A stretch of 64,000 nucleotides of DNA from Asticcacaulis sp. ZE23SCel15 (GCF_030505395.1 NZ_CP130044.1:2961001-3025000), one strand, 5' to 3'. Positions 9,301 to 17,322 are shown, numbered from the stretch's first letter. Numbers and translations: made by a program. Notes: generated by a model from the letters alone, not told the origin.

Positions 9301-12300
9301 TCAGGCCCCGCCGCCGCCGCAACATCAACTGCGATCGACATCAGGTAAGATAGCGCGCGATCCATTTTCATGCGATCTGCGCCAACCCGTTCTTCGCTTC
9401 GCGCATACTTAAGGAAATCGACATACGACTTGAGCTCTTGCCGGAGGTCCAGGTTTACCGCATGACCTGCCTTTAGTGCCCCCAGCGTATGGCCGAGTCT
9501 TGCTATTCGTCCTTCGAGCTTTGCCAACAGGTCGCCTTGATCCGCTTTGCCTTCAATGCGTAGATTAAGTCGCCCCAGCAGCTCCGCATGGCGGAAGACA
9601 TCCTCCGCAGCGTCCTTCACCCACTCGAATGAAAAGTTGTCTTTGTAGGTATCAAAGCTCGGGAAACGTAGATTGGTGGCAAAGAGTTCGGCTAAGTCAC
9701 GGGAACCGATCCGTGCGCAGATAAGCCCAGCGTCCGAGAGAAGCACGCTGTGTAAATTTTGGAAATTTTCTGCGAGTTCCACAAATGCAGCCTTCACACC
9801 GTCTAAATCTTCCGCGTAATAGGCACTGCTACCCGCAAAATAATACAATGTAGGGTATGATGACGCCGGCAACTGCAGAGCCGCCGCGAGTTCTGAGATA
9901 TTTTGTTTGTAGTTCCGCTCGATCTGCCCGCGCGCGGCGATAACCCTGATTTCGCGAAGAAAGGCTTCCAAATCGAACAACTCGAACGGATCGTTTGGCT
10001 TCTGGAGACGAGTGAGTGTCGCAAGAAACTGCTTAGGGGTACGGAACGCTAACGCCCGCCTGGCCCAGTATGTTATTTCCTGATCATTGTCCCGAACCTT
10101 TACTGGCTCCGCGCCCATCAACTGATCGAGCGGCTCTATCTCGTCAAAAACCTCACGAGCATTTTCGCCCTCGCCGGCTTCAAGATACGCATCTACCAGC
10201 TCGTATCCCTTCGAAATTGACAAGGTGATACCGTCTGTCTCAATGAGCGCCCGTGCCCTGTCGAACTCGTTGAGTGCGATCCAGGCGTCGAAAATTTCAT
10301 CGCCAAACGCCTCCGACCGGCGATTTATTTCGTGGCGGGCAAAGATCAGCTCTATGACCAAATCCGGGAGGCGCAATACGCCTGCAGTGCGCATCGCGAA
10401 ATCAAGATCCGCCCTGATTTCCGTTGGATCGCGACCTGCAATAAACTCCTCCCTAAACCTTGCTGTAGTCGCTAGAGCTGCGACGGCCGCATGGTCGTCG
10501 GCGCGAGCCAAGTAGCGAAGTTGAAGCCATTTTTGACGGTCGAAATCAGGAGCCCCAGCTGCCATGTGCGCCATCTCGTGATACCGCTTCCGCGTATTGA
10601 CCTCGTCCTTGCTCCCATGGCGAGTGCCAGTCTTCTCCCTTAAAAATAGTCGAAAGCTATTATGGAAGATGGACCAGGCTTTATCACGGTCTTGCCGTAG
10701 CAGGTGTTTTGAAGCGGCCATCACCGCGTCGGTGGCCCGGTCCCCAATTAAGGCGTCTAGGCTCTGGAGACTTATCGTCCCTTCGAGCAGAGCAAGATAC
10801 GCCATGCCTCTGGCGGCCTCGACGGATCTTTCGACTTCTCGCCAGGCCTTTTGATAGAAGACATTGACGTCACCGCCGTACGATGGCCCATCATTAAGCC
10901 ATGCTTCCCGATCATCTTCGGTCGGCTGCGCTACAACACCCGAAATGAGGTATCGCGCCGACAGCGGATGACCTTCACTGCGTGCAAATATTAAATCCCG
11001 GTCGACGTCTTCCGGAACATTAGCCAGATCTGCAAGCCGAGCAATTTCCTCACGCGACAATGGCAAGATATTTACGCAGCGGCTATTTTCTTTTGCCTGG
11101 TACGATACTGCGGGTGGGATATCTGAAAAGTCGAGGCGCTGCGATCCGAGCAGAAACAGCACGCCGGCTGGAACGGCTTGTGGGAGCGGTAAGACGGTCA
11201 GGAACGACAGTTGAGGACGCTCTTCCCGCGGCACATGGTCGAGACCGTCGATGACGATAATCGTGCGGGTACCAACCTCTTTATAACGCCTTCCAGCCTC
11301 CCCTAAAATTTGCTGGAATTGCGCGCGAACCTCCGAAATCTCAGTCCCGACCATGATGCTTCGACCGAGATTTTGTTCTTTGAATTGTTTGATCAGGTCG
11401 TGCAGAAAGTCATAGGCTTCCGCGCGCCCGAGGCCTTGTCCTTCACCAGGTACGAAAGCCGTATAACGTAGAATGCTAGCCCGCTCGATAGGCAATAAGC
11501 CGGTCGCCAGCAGGGTGGATTTTCCGCTACCTGGCGGCCCCAACAATGACACGTACCCTGTCTGTTGGGAGGCCAATACTGTCATCAATGCGTCCTGTGT
11601 CCGCTCATTATTTTGGTACAGAGCGTCGATTGGAAACAAATGCGAGTGCTTGAGTTCGAAAGGGTTTTGCCAACGTAGTTGGCCGAGCAATTCCGAAACG
11701 GACCAACGGTCTTGCGCTGTTCGAGTAGAGATCAACCGGGGCAGGAGAGCAGCCACTTCAGCCATTCGCTTTTCGTCGTTTGCAACGTGAGCCGCAAACC
11801 CAAGGTGCCGACCGGTACCTCCAGTTAGGAAGCGCATATTCTGCAATAAGCGGATAAAGGCAGCGTCGTCCAATGCGGAGCGTTGCTGCAGACCTCGCAC
11901 AAATTCCGAAAAATGCGATTGCTCCCAATCAGACAGGTTCCAGTCATGCCTCTTCGCGTCGTGAAGGCGTAAAAACGCGGCGGAGGAAGGTCCGTTATCA
12001 CCTATGCTGTCGCTATCGTAAGGAAAGTCATCACAGGCATAAATGGTTTCGACGGTCTTCTCGCCGAATTCTGACCAGAGCTTAGTTGCGGAAGCCACCA
12101 TGTCATCGAGGATCGCGGGACTGCCGAGCAGCAACGTCTGAATGCTGAAACCCGTTGGCGTCTGGCTGGTTTTGACCTGATAGGCTTCGATCCGGTCGAA
12201 TAGTCCAAGGACAATGTCGTCGAATGCGCCGACCGTTCTGTCTGCTATGCCCACCCATTGGAGTTCACCGGAAGCCAAGCCTTGGTACAAAAGGCGGGAA

Positions 12301-12332
12301 CCAAGATCGTACTGGGGGACATATCCCCTCAT
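6393..12332 (-). CDS. Giant STAND NTPase with N-terminal Cap4/DUF4297-like nuclease domain and long repeat tail
   Basis: From ATG 12332 (GGGGAG nine bases upstream) the protein has 1979 residues; an in-frame TTG at 12392 would add 20. Residues 1-60 hold RGYVPQYDLGSRLLYQ, then GAFDDIV (D38/D39) and YQVK (Q52, K54), matching the PD-(D/E)XK arrangement of Cap4/DUF4297 double-strand DNases. Residues 265-272 are a Walker A (GPPGSGKS), 357-365 a Walker B (IIVIDGLDH) and LLGSQR at 394-399 a sensor-like motif, as in STAND/NACHT ATPases. The next 1200 or so residues are helical repeats, and the last 350 are a mixed domain I do not recognise. This nuclease-NTPase-sensor layout is that of Avs-type anti-phage proteins. 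It converges on the CHAT gene. Architecture is seen; anti-phage function is inference. Confidence 0.8.
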   Translation of the reverse strand: MRGYVPQYDLGSRLLYQGLASGELQWVGIADRTVGAFDDIVLGLFDRIEAYQVKTSQTPTGFSIQTLLLGSPAILDDMVASATKLWSEFGEKTVETIYACDDFPYDSDSIGDNGPSSAAFLRLHDAKRHDWNLSDWEQSHFSEFVRGLQQRSALDDAAFIRLLQNMRFLTGGTGRHLGFAAHVANDEKRMAEVAALLPRLISTRTAQDRWSVSELLGQLRWQNPFELKHSHLFPIDALYQNNERTQDALMTVLASQQTGYVSLLGPPGSGKSTLLATGLLPIERASILRYTAFVPGEGQGLGRAEAYDFLHDLIKQFKEQNLGRSIMVGTEISEVRAQFQQILGEAGRRYKEVGTRTIIVIDGLDHVPREERPQLSFLTVLPLPQAVPAGVLFLLGSQRLDFSDIPPAVSYQAKENSRCVNILPLSREEIARLADLANVPEDVDRDLIFARSEGHPLSARYLISGVVAQPTEDDREAWLNDGPSYGGDVNVFYQKAWREVERSVEAARGMAYLALLEGTISLQSLDALIGDRATDAVMAASKHLLRQDRDKAWSIFHNSFRLFLREKTGTRHGSKDEVNTRKRYHEMAHMAAGAPDFDRQKWLQLRYLARADDHAAVAALATTARFREEFIAGRDPTEIRADLDFAMRTAGVLRLPDLVIELIFARHEINRRSEAFGDEIFDAWIALNEFDRARALIETDGITLSISKGYELVDAYLEAGEGENAREVFDEIEPLDQLMGAEPVKVRDNDQEITYWARRALAFRTPKQFLATLTRLQKPNDPFELFDLEAFLREIRVIAARGQIERNYKQNISELAAALQLPASSYPTLYYFAGSSAYYAEDLDGVKAAFVELAENFQNLHSVLLSDAGLICARIGSRDLAELFATNLRFPSFDTYKDNFSFEWVKDAAEDVFRHAELLGRLNLRIEGKADQGDLLAKLEGRIARLGHTLGALKAGHAVNLDLRQELKSYVDFLKYARSEERVGADRMKMDRALSYLMSIAVDVAAAAGPDIFGDFLASTDQIFQNDPGLLGRGAALRGYAVAAFRNNHDAVEADRRIVYANGIEDTPDEQLTEAAETAIALVKVGSLRRARDLLNSMHDEGLGWAREAKKDPQYSMWDDFFRKANAEDRKGAPDRIAFYGRLLAGMSDTKGSQAAGRLSVNYLSEAAQTSTAWALASRYNLDQWNLADWVDQVRGLTIGVATKNPDFSSAAALIYGRLGLPLADDYSPNVLPRFIELAPERQRAAITQSAMEHLAIDCRRSKRIQYMTEMVEVARSAGIEFEVDLIERWRQTLAKPRSGNSPEDPFFLCPDLQSAAQIYHSLAEGTGKYGVTRAFEHLAKLEGFEAMVQFLVAVPEIAEDERALAVAAEISVSAGKIDKAKEFLAALEVIAKEKGGWGSSFSGDAKRRALTVRALVEGEPARQKAFDIFVDDMANRREYLDYMIGDLADIIEIISPRPSWASAWSLLEAHLKEFRDYKIGEDVKLPPTEETEEMSDARSLAEILLIGVRSNAIKLVNLVRPACRELLTVPHGEEIVAAAVESLLQEDGIFTLEGAQLAWDCRDNLVVRAVTEPRLQQLACGYDQAISQIVEDLADLWEVAISWPEASLPITYTMELPANPNYERFEPPSGISEFASGLYTESPLSWTWLLERPVRWTADASGLSIANVRTRAGSLMSAAGGLDVFGPEAAKAQNSRLKRLRLHISYRKISTLFAFKAMRAVVGELSNAGYLEPDDVNLILPAAGAYSSILPPVSAEIRPEYLSTVEISRDFHKRDEWLSEAAPDLLHVEPSDVIVLAATSSYRAGLWADERTVHQYWGPQQATASREDMEFFIFEAPAIHISETVVPLYPEPAALGGVVHSRLGHAEALAVEAPLICPKVAFSLGWKPLSGNPLTWVDDSGDVMAKTVYWRDGGIHSHETDHDTAGDGYVLWISRRQLGKVRHALSPEYVTLCWRTAQDGETKVRRTAFAEREVAFGF

Positions 12333-12897
12333 TGCTCTGCGCTCCCCTTCGCCGGAAGGGATAGATGCTTTTGTAGATTTCGGATTTTTCAACGTTGGCT
12401 CATGCTGGTAAAATCTTAGCTGCTTTCAATTTAACATATCCGAGCAACCTACGCAGTCGTACTTTTTTAGATTTGTATCCATCTGAAATTCCTGCATTTG
12501 CTACGTCACATTCCGTATAGGTGACCTAGGAAGTTGGAATGTGCACCAACAGTCGCCGGCATCTGCTGAACAAAGAGATCTGTTGCAGTGAGTTGGTGTT
12601 TAAAACGTCGAATGCTGACTGATGATGTGATCGCCAGCGTAGTATCTGACAACGTCCACTTTTCGCGCTCGGGGCAGATGCGAGAGTGTCGCCAAAGGGC
12701 CAATTGGCACCATCCGCGCCCTTTGCGGAAATAGAACCAATCCTGTGACGGATTGTAAATTTAGGCTCGGCAGCGGAAGTATCGTCTGCGAACTTCATGC
12801 CGCAAGGGACATTCCTTAGTGCCTCCCTTTGAAAATTATCTTTTTACGGCGGGTGATATTCCGGCCAATACTCCTGGCCTATAGAAAGGCAAATCGC
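12333..12897. other. Intergenic region upstream of the STAND gene
   Basis: About 565 bases with no convincing gene on either strand. Short minus-strand frames at 12506-12798 have no ribosome site and no recognisable protein character. It must hold the STAND gene promoter (minus) and the promoter of the small exported protein (plus). Confidence 0.5.
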
Positions 12898-13275
12898 GTG
12901 AAGTGGTTTATTCTAACTCTAACCCTGCTGGCACCTCCTGCATTTGCAGATCCTACCAATTCTCCGAGGCCAATTTCTGAGTTACGTTTGTTGAGTAACG
13001 ACGAAATCAGAATACGGTTAAGCGACGTATCCACTGGTCCACTGTGTTGTGACATGAAAGAGGTATTCCGACGCGATGGTAGCTACGGTCTTTATGGACG
13101 AGTGCCCATTCGCGGAATTTGGACAGTTCGCACAAGCGCAGTATGCGTCACGCGAGACGGTTCCAATGAAGTATGCCGTCATCTATATACTGATGAACAG
13201 GACAATACCTACGTCAGACTGACGACCGAGCAGAGAAACCAAGCCGCGTATTTTGAGGTCCGCCCGCTGAAGTAG
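12898..13275 (+). CDS. Small exported protein of unknown function
   Basis: I place the start at GTG 12898, which follows AGAAAGGC by a normal distance and opens directly into a signal peptide (MKWFILTLTLLAPPAFA, cleavage after AFA). An earlier in-frame TTG at 12829 would put 23 basic residues before it. The mature part is about 108 residues with a CC pair (GPLCCDM) and two further cysteines near VCVT and VCRH, so disulphides are likely in the periplasm. I recognise no family. It stands alone between the STAND gene and the next small gene. Confidence 0.6.
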   Translation: MKWFILTLTLLAPPAFADPTNSPRPISELRLLSNDEIRIRLSDVSTGPLCCDMKEVFRRDGSYGLYGRVPIRGIWTVRTSAVCVTRDGSNEVCRHLYTDEQDNTYVRLTTEQRNQAAYFEVRPLK

Positions 13276-13329
13276 CTCACGACCTGGCTGCGCAGGATCG
13301 CGAGTTTTACTGTTTGTGAAATCCCTTAG

Positions 13330-13386
13330 GCGCCCCAATGCGACATTACCTTACTGATTGCAAGGCAAGCCCGGAACCGGTCATTG
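13330..13386. repeat. Degenerate copy of the dispersed paired repeat
   Basis: GCGCCCCAATGCGACATT at 13330-13347 and CGGAACCGGTCATTG at 13372-13386 match the left and right halves of the family with several mismatches and the normal spacing. Confidence 0.5.
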
Positions 13387-13489
13387 ATCAAATTAATTTC
13401 TCTGAAGTAGCGGATCAAAACTAAAACAACATCGAATCGAGTAAGGTGAAGATACCTGCGGCAGCACAAGATTGAGACTAGGAGGCATC

Positions 13490-13900
13490 ATGACAGCGAC
13501 TTACCATGGTCTACAATTCAAGACACAGCTCGAAGCGCAATGGGCGGCTTTTTTTGATCTAGCCGGCTGGACTTGGCATGTTAACCCGTTGCCGGTAGAA
13601 AATTGGGCTCCAGACTTCCGAGTAAGCTTTCCTTGCGGGCATTCCGAATGCAGCGGATCTCACACCCTGTTGGTGGCGGTTCTTCCAATTTCCGGTCTTG
13701 ATGGGCTCAAATCCCATCCGGCCTTATCCCACGTCTACAATCCAAGCGTTCCTGCGGACGCTTGCGCCCTTTTCGGCGCTTCACCTGCGATCACGACGTG
13801 GGATATGGTGCATGGTGCAGGCAGCGGGATTGACGATGTTTCGTTTTGGGTCCCAAACGCTGACAACTTGTGGGCGAAAGCTGCGACGTTGATATCTTAG
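13490..13900 (+). CDS. Small protein with a degenerate PD-(D/E)XK-like N-terminus
   Basis: The start ATG 13490 is fixed by TAGGAGGCATC just upstream. The protein has 136 residues. YHGLQFKTQLEAQWAAFF (E15) followed by WAPDFRVSF (D42) resembles phage-type PD-(D/E)XK endonucleases, in which an ExK strand should follow. Here that strand reads TLLVAVLP, with no acidic residue or lysine, so catalysis is doubtful. The C-terminal half is unrecognised. It lies at the right end of the accessory island, between two copies of the dispersed repeat. Family similarity is tentative. Confidence 0.5.
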   Translation: MTATYHGLQFKTQLEAQWAAFFDLAGWTWHVNPLPVENWAPDFRVSFPCGHSECSGSHTLLVAVLPISGLDGLKSHPALSHVYNPSVPADACALFGASPAITTWDMVHGAGSGIDDVSFWVPNADNLWAKAATLIS

Positions 13901-13935
13901 ACAACTCGGCGGTCAAAGACCATATCGGCTATTTA

Positions 13936-13991
13936 GCGCCCATTTCGGACATAGGGCTGCCGATTGCGTCGTGAATCGGTAAGCGGACATC
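13936..13991. repeat. Copy of the dispersed paired repeat
   Basis: GCGCCCATTTCGGACAT at 13936-13952 and TAAGCGGACATC at 13980-13991, total 56 bp, in the gap between convergent genes. Confidence 0.75.
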
Positions 13992-14095
13992 TAGCGAAGT
14001 TTCAATCCGCACTCGTCTACTAAACCCGTTCTGTATCAAGAAAACCCACATACCTAGCAAACGGGAAAATTGCTCGTTCGGTGGCTTATCGTACT

Positions 14096-14371
14096 TTAAA
14101 AAGTACCGTTCTGTTGTCGCGCTTTGCGAACGGGGGTGAAAGCCCACCAATTGAGCGCCTCTCCAGTCTTGGCTTGGTGGATTGCTGCGGCAAACACGTC
14201 CCAAACACATGGATCGTGAGCTACCCCTGTTTCCGATTGGAGCCTGCTGTAGAGTTCGTCTGGGTCGCATTCAGCGAGTTGGGAAACGGTTTCGATCTTT
14301 AGGACAGCAAAATCTTTCCGCGCAGCCGGTCCCACATTCCTGAGCTTTTTTAGGTCATCCGCAATTTGCAT
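14096..14371 (-). CDS. Cdd1-family (pathogenicity locus / mitomycin-resistance) helix-hairpin-helix protein
   Basis: The product has 91 residues. I chose ATG 14371 because GGGGGAGG lies just upstream; a longer frame begins at 14434 without such a site. ADDLKKLRNVGPAARKDF is a helix-hairpin-helix DNA-binding motif, and the later HDPCVWDVFAAAIHQA with a WW pair is characteristic of the small Cdd1 family. The function of the family is poorly defined; non-specific DNA binding is likely. It stands alone. Confidence 0.75.
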   Translation of the reverse strand: MQIADDLKKLRNVGPAARKDFAVLKIETVSQLAECDPDELYSRLQSETGVAHDPCVWDVFAAAIHQAKTGEALNWWAFTPVRKARQQNGTF

Positions 14372-14483
14372 ATTCGCCTCCCCCTCTGCCCAAAACCCAA
14401 CTATACAAATCGACTGAAGGCAACTCGCTTCCACTGCATGGCCTCAAAAACCTGAGCTCGCTCGCGGCTGTTGCACTCCGGAA

Positions 14484-14540
14484 GGCGCCCATTGCGGACA
14501 TTCCGGCGTTTAACCGAAGCCGCTCGATAGCGGCCATCGC
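14484..14540. repeat. Copy of the dispersed paired repeat
   Basis: GGCGCCCATTGCGGACATT at 14484-14502 is an excellent left half. GATAGCGGCCATCGC at 14526-14540 is a diverged right half. Confidence 0.65.
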
Positions 14541-14611
14541 TGAATCGCAGACCGCCCCGCGTCAAAATCAAACCAAAAGCAGTTTTACGACCGCCGGCGT
14601 CACAATATGCC

Positions 14612-14640
14612 TTGACATGAATATTCCTTAGTTGGAATAT
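14612..14640 (+). promoter_or_regulatory. Promoter and palindromic operator of the ArsR operon
   Basis: TTGACA (14612-14617) is a perfect -35 box, with a GAATAT -10-like box 17 bases on. The palindrome ATATTCC-N6-GGAATAT (14621-14640) fills the spacer and -10 region, where a bound ArsR protein would block RNA polymerase. A start site would fall close to ATG 14647, so the transcript may be nearly leaderless. Confidence 0.6.
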
Positions 14641-14646
14641 ATGGTC

Positions 14647-14979
14647 ATGATCGAAACCTTCGCTGCCCTGTCCGACCCCAATCGTCTGCGCATCGTCTCG
14701 CTGTTGCTTGAGGGTCCGCAGCCGGTGGGCACCATTGCCGAACGCCTCCGCCTCAACCAGCCGCAGGCCTCTAAGCACCTGATGGCGTTAAAAAAAGCAC
14801 ACCTGGTCGAGGTCGAAGCGCGTGCACAGCAGCAACTCTACCAACTCGATCCGGCGGGACTCTTAGCGGTACACGACTGGCTGGAGCCCTATCGGCGGCT
14901 ATGGAGCGCGCGGTTTGCTCAGATGGATGAGGTCATTGCGCAGATGGTGCGCGAAGAAGCGCACGACAGGAAGGACTGA
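14647..14979 (+). CDS. ArsR-family winged-helix repressor
   Basis: The protein is about 110 residues. ETFAALSDPNRLRIVSLLLEG followed by TIAERLRLNQPQASKHLMALKKAHLV is the classic ArsR winged helix. No metal-binding ELCVC motif is visible, so it is of the non-metal type commonly paired with SRPBCC-domain genes. An ATG at 14641 is equally possible; neither has a strong ribosome site. It is the first gene of a three-gene operon, 3 bases before the SRPBCC gene, and probably represses its own promoter through the adjacent palindrome. Confidence 0.85.
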   Translation: MIETFAALSDPNRLRIVSLLLEGPQPVGTIAERLRLNQPQASKHLMALKKAHLVEVEARAQQQLYQLDPAGLLAVHDWLEPYRRLWSARFAQMDEVIAQMVREEAHDRKD

Positions 14980-14982
14980 CAC

Positions 14983-15471
14983 ATGCTTAACCACACCACG
15001 CTCGAACTGGTCGGCGACCGCGAAATCGTCATTTATCGTCACTTTGCCGCTCCGGCGCGCATCGTATTTGAAGCCTATACGCGCGCCGATCTGGTCGCCC
15101 GTTGGTGGGCACCGACGGCCTTGGGGGTCGAGATCGTCAGTACCGAAGCCGATGTGCGCGAAGGCGGACGCTACCGATATGTGATACGTCCGCGTGGTGG
15201 TGAATCCATCGGTTTCAACGGCGAATATCGCGAGGTGACGCCCTATTCACGCATCGTCTATTCCCAGGTCTACGAGCCGATGGCCGATCTGGGCGAGGTG
15301 GTAATCACCGTTACCCTGATCGAAGCCGCCGGCCAAACCGAGGTACAATTCAGCGAAATGTGCCCCTCAGTCCATGTGCGTGATGGCATTATCGCTTCGG
15401 GTATGGAAAGCGGGATGCGTAACACCTTCGATCAATTGGAAGAGTTGGTAATCGCGTTGGCGGCGGCATGA
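14983..15471 (+). CDS. SRPBCC / AHSA1-domain protein
   Basis: 162 residues with the Aha1-like START fold: YRHFAAPARIVFEAYTRADLVARWW near the N-terminus, GGRYRYV in the middle and GMRNTFDQLEELV at the C-terminus. These proteins have a hydrophobic pocket; the ligand cannot be told from sequence. It sits 3 bases after the ArsR gene and overlaps the DUF1801 gene by 4 bases, a common arrangement in Proteobacteria and Actinobacteria. Confidence 0.85.
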   Translation: MLNHTTLELVGDREIVIYRHFAAPARIVFEAYTRADLVARWWAPTALGVEIVSTEADVREGGRYRYVIRPRGGESIGFNGEYREVTPYSRIVYSQVYEPMADLGEVVITVTLIEAAGQTEVQFSEMCPSVHVRDGIIASGMESGMRNTFDQLEELVIALAAA

Positions 15472-15803
15472 GCATCGATGCCTATGTCGACGGACTAACG
15501 GAACCGGGGCGCAGCGTTGTCGAGGCCATTCGCCGCACGCTACTCGCTGCTGCGCCGGACGTGGTGGAGGACATCAAGTACGGGATGCCGGTCTTTCGCA
15601 TCGGGTCCGACTATCTTTTCTACCTCGGAGGCTGGAAGAAACACGCCGCCATCTATCCGGTCGCCCGACACTTCGCGTGCGAGGCGGAGATTGCCCCCTT
15701 CCGCTCCGGCAAGGATACAATGAAGTTCGTTTATAATCGTGATGTGCCACACGATCTGATCGTGCGCCTTGTTGCTGAGCGCCTGGTCGAACTCAACGCC
15801 TGA
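15468..15803 (+). CDS. DUF1801 (YdhG-like) protein
   Basis: 111 residues with the family pattern VEDIKYGMPVFR, YLGGWKKHAAIYP and KDTMKFVYNRDVPHDLI. The family is small and cytoplasmic with a frataxin-like fold in some members; its role is unknown. ATGA overlap with the preceding gene shows translational coupling in the ArsR operon. Confidence 0.85.
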   Translation: MSIDAYVDGLTEPGRSVVEAIRRTLLAAAPDVVEDIKYGMPVFRIGSDYLFYLGGWKKHAAIYPVARHFACEAEIAPFRSGKDTMKFVYNRDVPHDLIVRLVAERLVELNA

Positions 15804-15888
15804 CGATCCCGATAGGCGGTGGGTTATCGCACCCATGCGCTGCGGCAACTGCGTGGCGATCATACTATAGCGACGCTTTGGCGACAAA

Positions 15889-15944
15889 GCGCCCAAACGA
15901 GACATATGGGTTGAGGTTAAGTGATACGCTCGAAACCGGACATC
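15889..15944. repeat. Copy of the dispersed paired repeat
   Basis: GCGCCCAAACGAGACAT at 15889-15905 and CGAAACCGGACATC at 15931-15944, total 56 bp, downstream of the ArsR operon. Confidence 0.65.
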
Positions 15945-16087
15945 ACACATACTTATATGGGGCGCCGGGATGCTAACGCGCAAACCCTACACGTTCGTAG
16001 CCGTAGCCATGCCCGACAAGATGACGCATCGCCTGGGCGCTTATGGTTTAGCCTGAGCCATAGGTCAAAGGCGTGTGTTCGCCGCGA

Positions 16088-16900
16088 TCATTGTGGTCTG
16101 CCGAACAGCGTCTGCCAGATTTCCGAGGGTCTTCGAACCTTCGTCAGGTCAGAGGCCATACGGGCCCATTCGTTGAGGGATATGACAAGGGGGTTGTTGG
16201 ATGTAACGGGCCGGGTCAGACCAAAGCGCACCGCCTCGTGCCCATCGTCTTTGGCAAATGTACCAAACAGTCGGTCGAAGACGATCAGCACACCGCCGAA
16301 GTTCCGATCGATATAGGCGGCGTTCGAGGCGTGGTGGATGCGGTGGTGCGCCGGTGTGTTCAGCACATATTCCAGCATACCCCAGCGCGGTGACACTTCG
16401 GTATGCAGGAAAAACTGATAGATCAGGTTAAGCGAAATCAGGCCACCCACCACGACCGGCGGGAAGCCGATCAACAGTAAAGGAAGGTACATCACCCACT
16501 CCCCCGACAACACATTGGTCCAGCTGAGTCTAATGGCCGCCGGAAGTGTGAAGCTATTAGCCGTATGGTGCACGCTATGCGACGCCCAGAACCAGCGCAC
16601 AGTATGGGCAAACCGGTGGTGCCAGTAATAGACGAACTCCACACAAAGGAACCCGGCGATCCAGGTCCAGGGACTGCTCACCGTGAATGTCCACGGCGCG
16701 AACGACGCGACATAGGGGAAGACCAGCAGAAACAGCCCACCGGTCAACGGACGAAGAAGCAGATTACCCAGGGCTACGCCAAATGAAGCGGCCGAGGCTT
16801 TCCAGTCATAGGTCTGATGCCGGATAAACAGCGTGTAGGCCGCCTCCAGCAGGACGAAGGCGATAACAATGATCAGAAAGGGGCCACGATAAATATCCAT
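16088..16900 (-). CDS. Sterol desaturase / fatty-acid hydroxylase superfamily membrane protein
   Basis: 270 residues with several hydrophobic segments and the di-iron histidine clusters of the superfamily in order: HHRFAH, HSVHH and HRIHH, plus an upstream YYW. Such enzymes use oxygen to hydroxylate or desaturate lipids in the inner membrane. The substrate is unknown; carotenoid, hopanoid and fatty-acid hydroxylases all share this pattern. It starts 5 bases after the EF-hand gene ends, so the two are probably cotranscribed. Confidence 0.85.
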   Translation of the reverse strand: MDIYRGPFLIIVIAFVLLEAAYTLFIRHQTYDWKASAASFGVALGNLLLRPLTGGLFLLVFPYVASFAPWTFTVSSPWTWIAGFLCVEFVYYWHHRFAHTVRWFWASHSVHHTANSFTLPAAIRLSWTNVLSGEWVMYLPLLLIGFPPVVVGGLISLNLIYQFFLHTEVSPRWGMLEYVLNTPAHHRIHHASNAAYIDRNFGGVLIVFDRLFGTFAKDDGHEAVRFGLTRPVTSNNPLVISLNEWARMASDLTKVRRPSEIWQTLFGRPQ

Positions 16901-16905
16901 GTTAC

Positions 16906-17322
16906 TCAGCCTCTCTTGCCCTGTTTCAGCTCGTAGCCATCAATCACCCCGTTGCTGTCGCGATCAAGCTGGTCGAAGCCACGGGTCGGGCCTTGGGCAA
17001 ACTCGGTACGGCTGATGCGACCGTCGCGGTTGGTGTCGTAAATGCTCAGAGCCTGAGCCAGGCGGTCCTTGGCCTTACGTCCTAAACGCGCATCCTTTTC
17101 CGACACATAGCCATCCGAATTGCGGTCCATGCGGTCGAATTGTGCGCCGCGCCAGACGGAAAATTCCGCGCGCGTGATCATGCCATCGCCATTGATGTCG
17201 GCTTTTGACATTTCCTGAACGGCGCGCTTTATCTGATCGGCTTCAAAACGCGGTGCGGCCTGCGCCAACGACGGCACGGTGAGGCTCAGAGCCCCGGCGA
17301 TCAGGAGTGAGGTACGTGTCAT
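16906..17322 (-). CDS. Exported EF-hand calcium-binding protein
   Basis: 138 residues with a signal peptide (MTRTSLLIAGALSLTVPSLAQA) and four EF-hand loops: DINGDGMITRAEF, DRNSDGYVSEKDA, DTNRDGRISRTEF and DRDSNGVIDGYEL. All keep acidic residues at positions 1, 3 and 5 or close substitutes, so calcium binding is likely in the periplasm. First gene of a probable two-gene operon with the sterol desaturase-like gene. Confidence 0.9.
   Translation of the reverse strand: MTRTSLLIAGALSLTVPSLAQAAPRFEADQIKRAVQEMSKADINGDGMITRAEFSVWRGAQFDRMDRNSDGYVSEKDARLGRKAKDRLAQALSIYDTNRDGRISRTEFAQGPTRGFDQLDRDSNGVIDGYELKQGKRG

Noticed and set aside
12506-12798. Overlapping minus-strand frames upstream of the STAND gene
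   Set aside because: No ribosome site, unusual amino-acid make-up and no recognisable protein; treated as non-coding.
12333-13489. Possible gasdermin partner for the CHAT protease
   Set aside because: CHAT genes often sit beside gasdermins, so I looked. The small exported protein at 12898 has a signal peptide and disulphide cysteines and no gasdermin-like character; no other candidate is seen.
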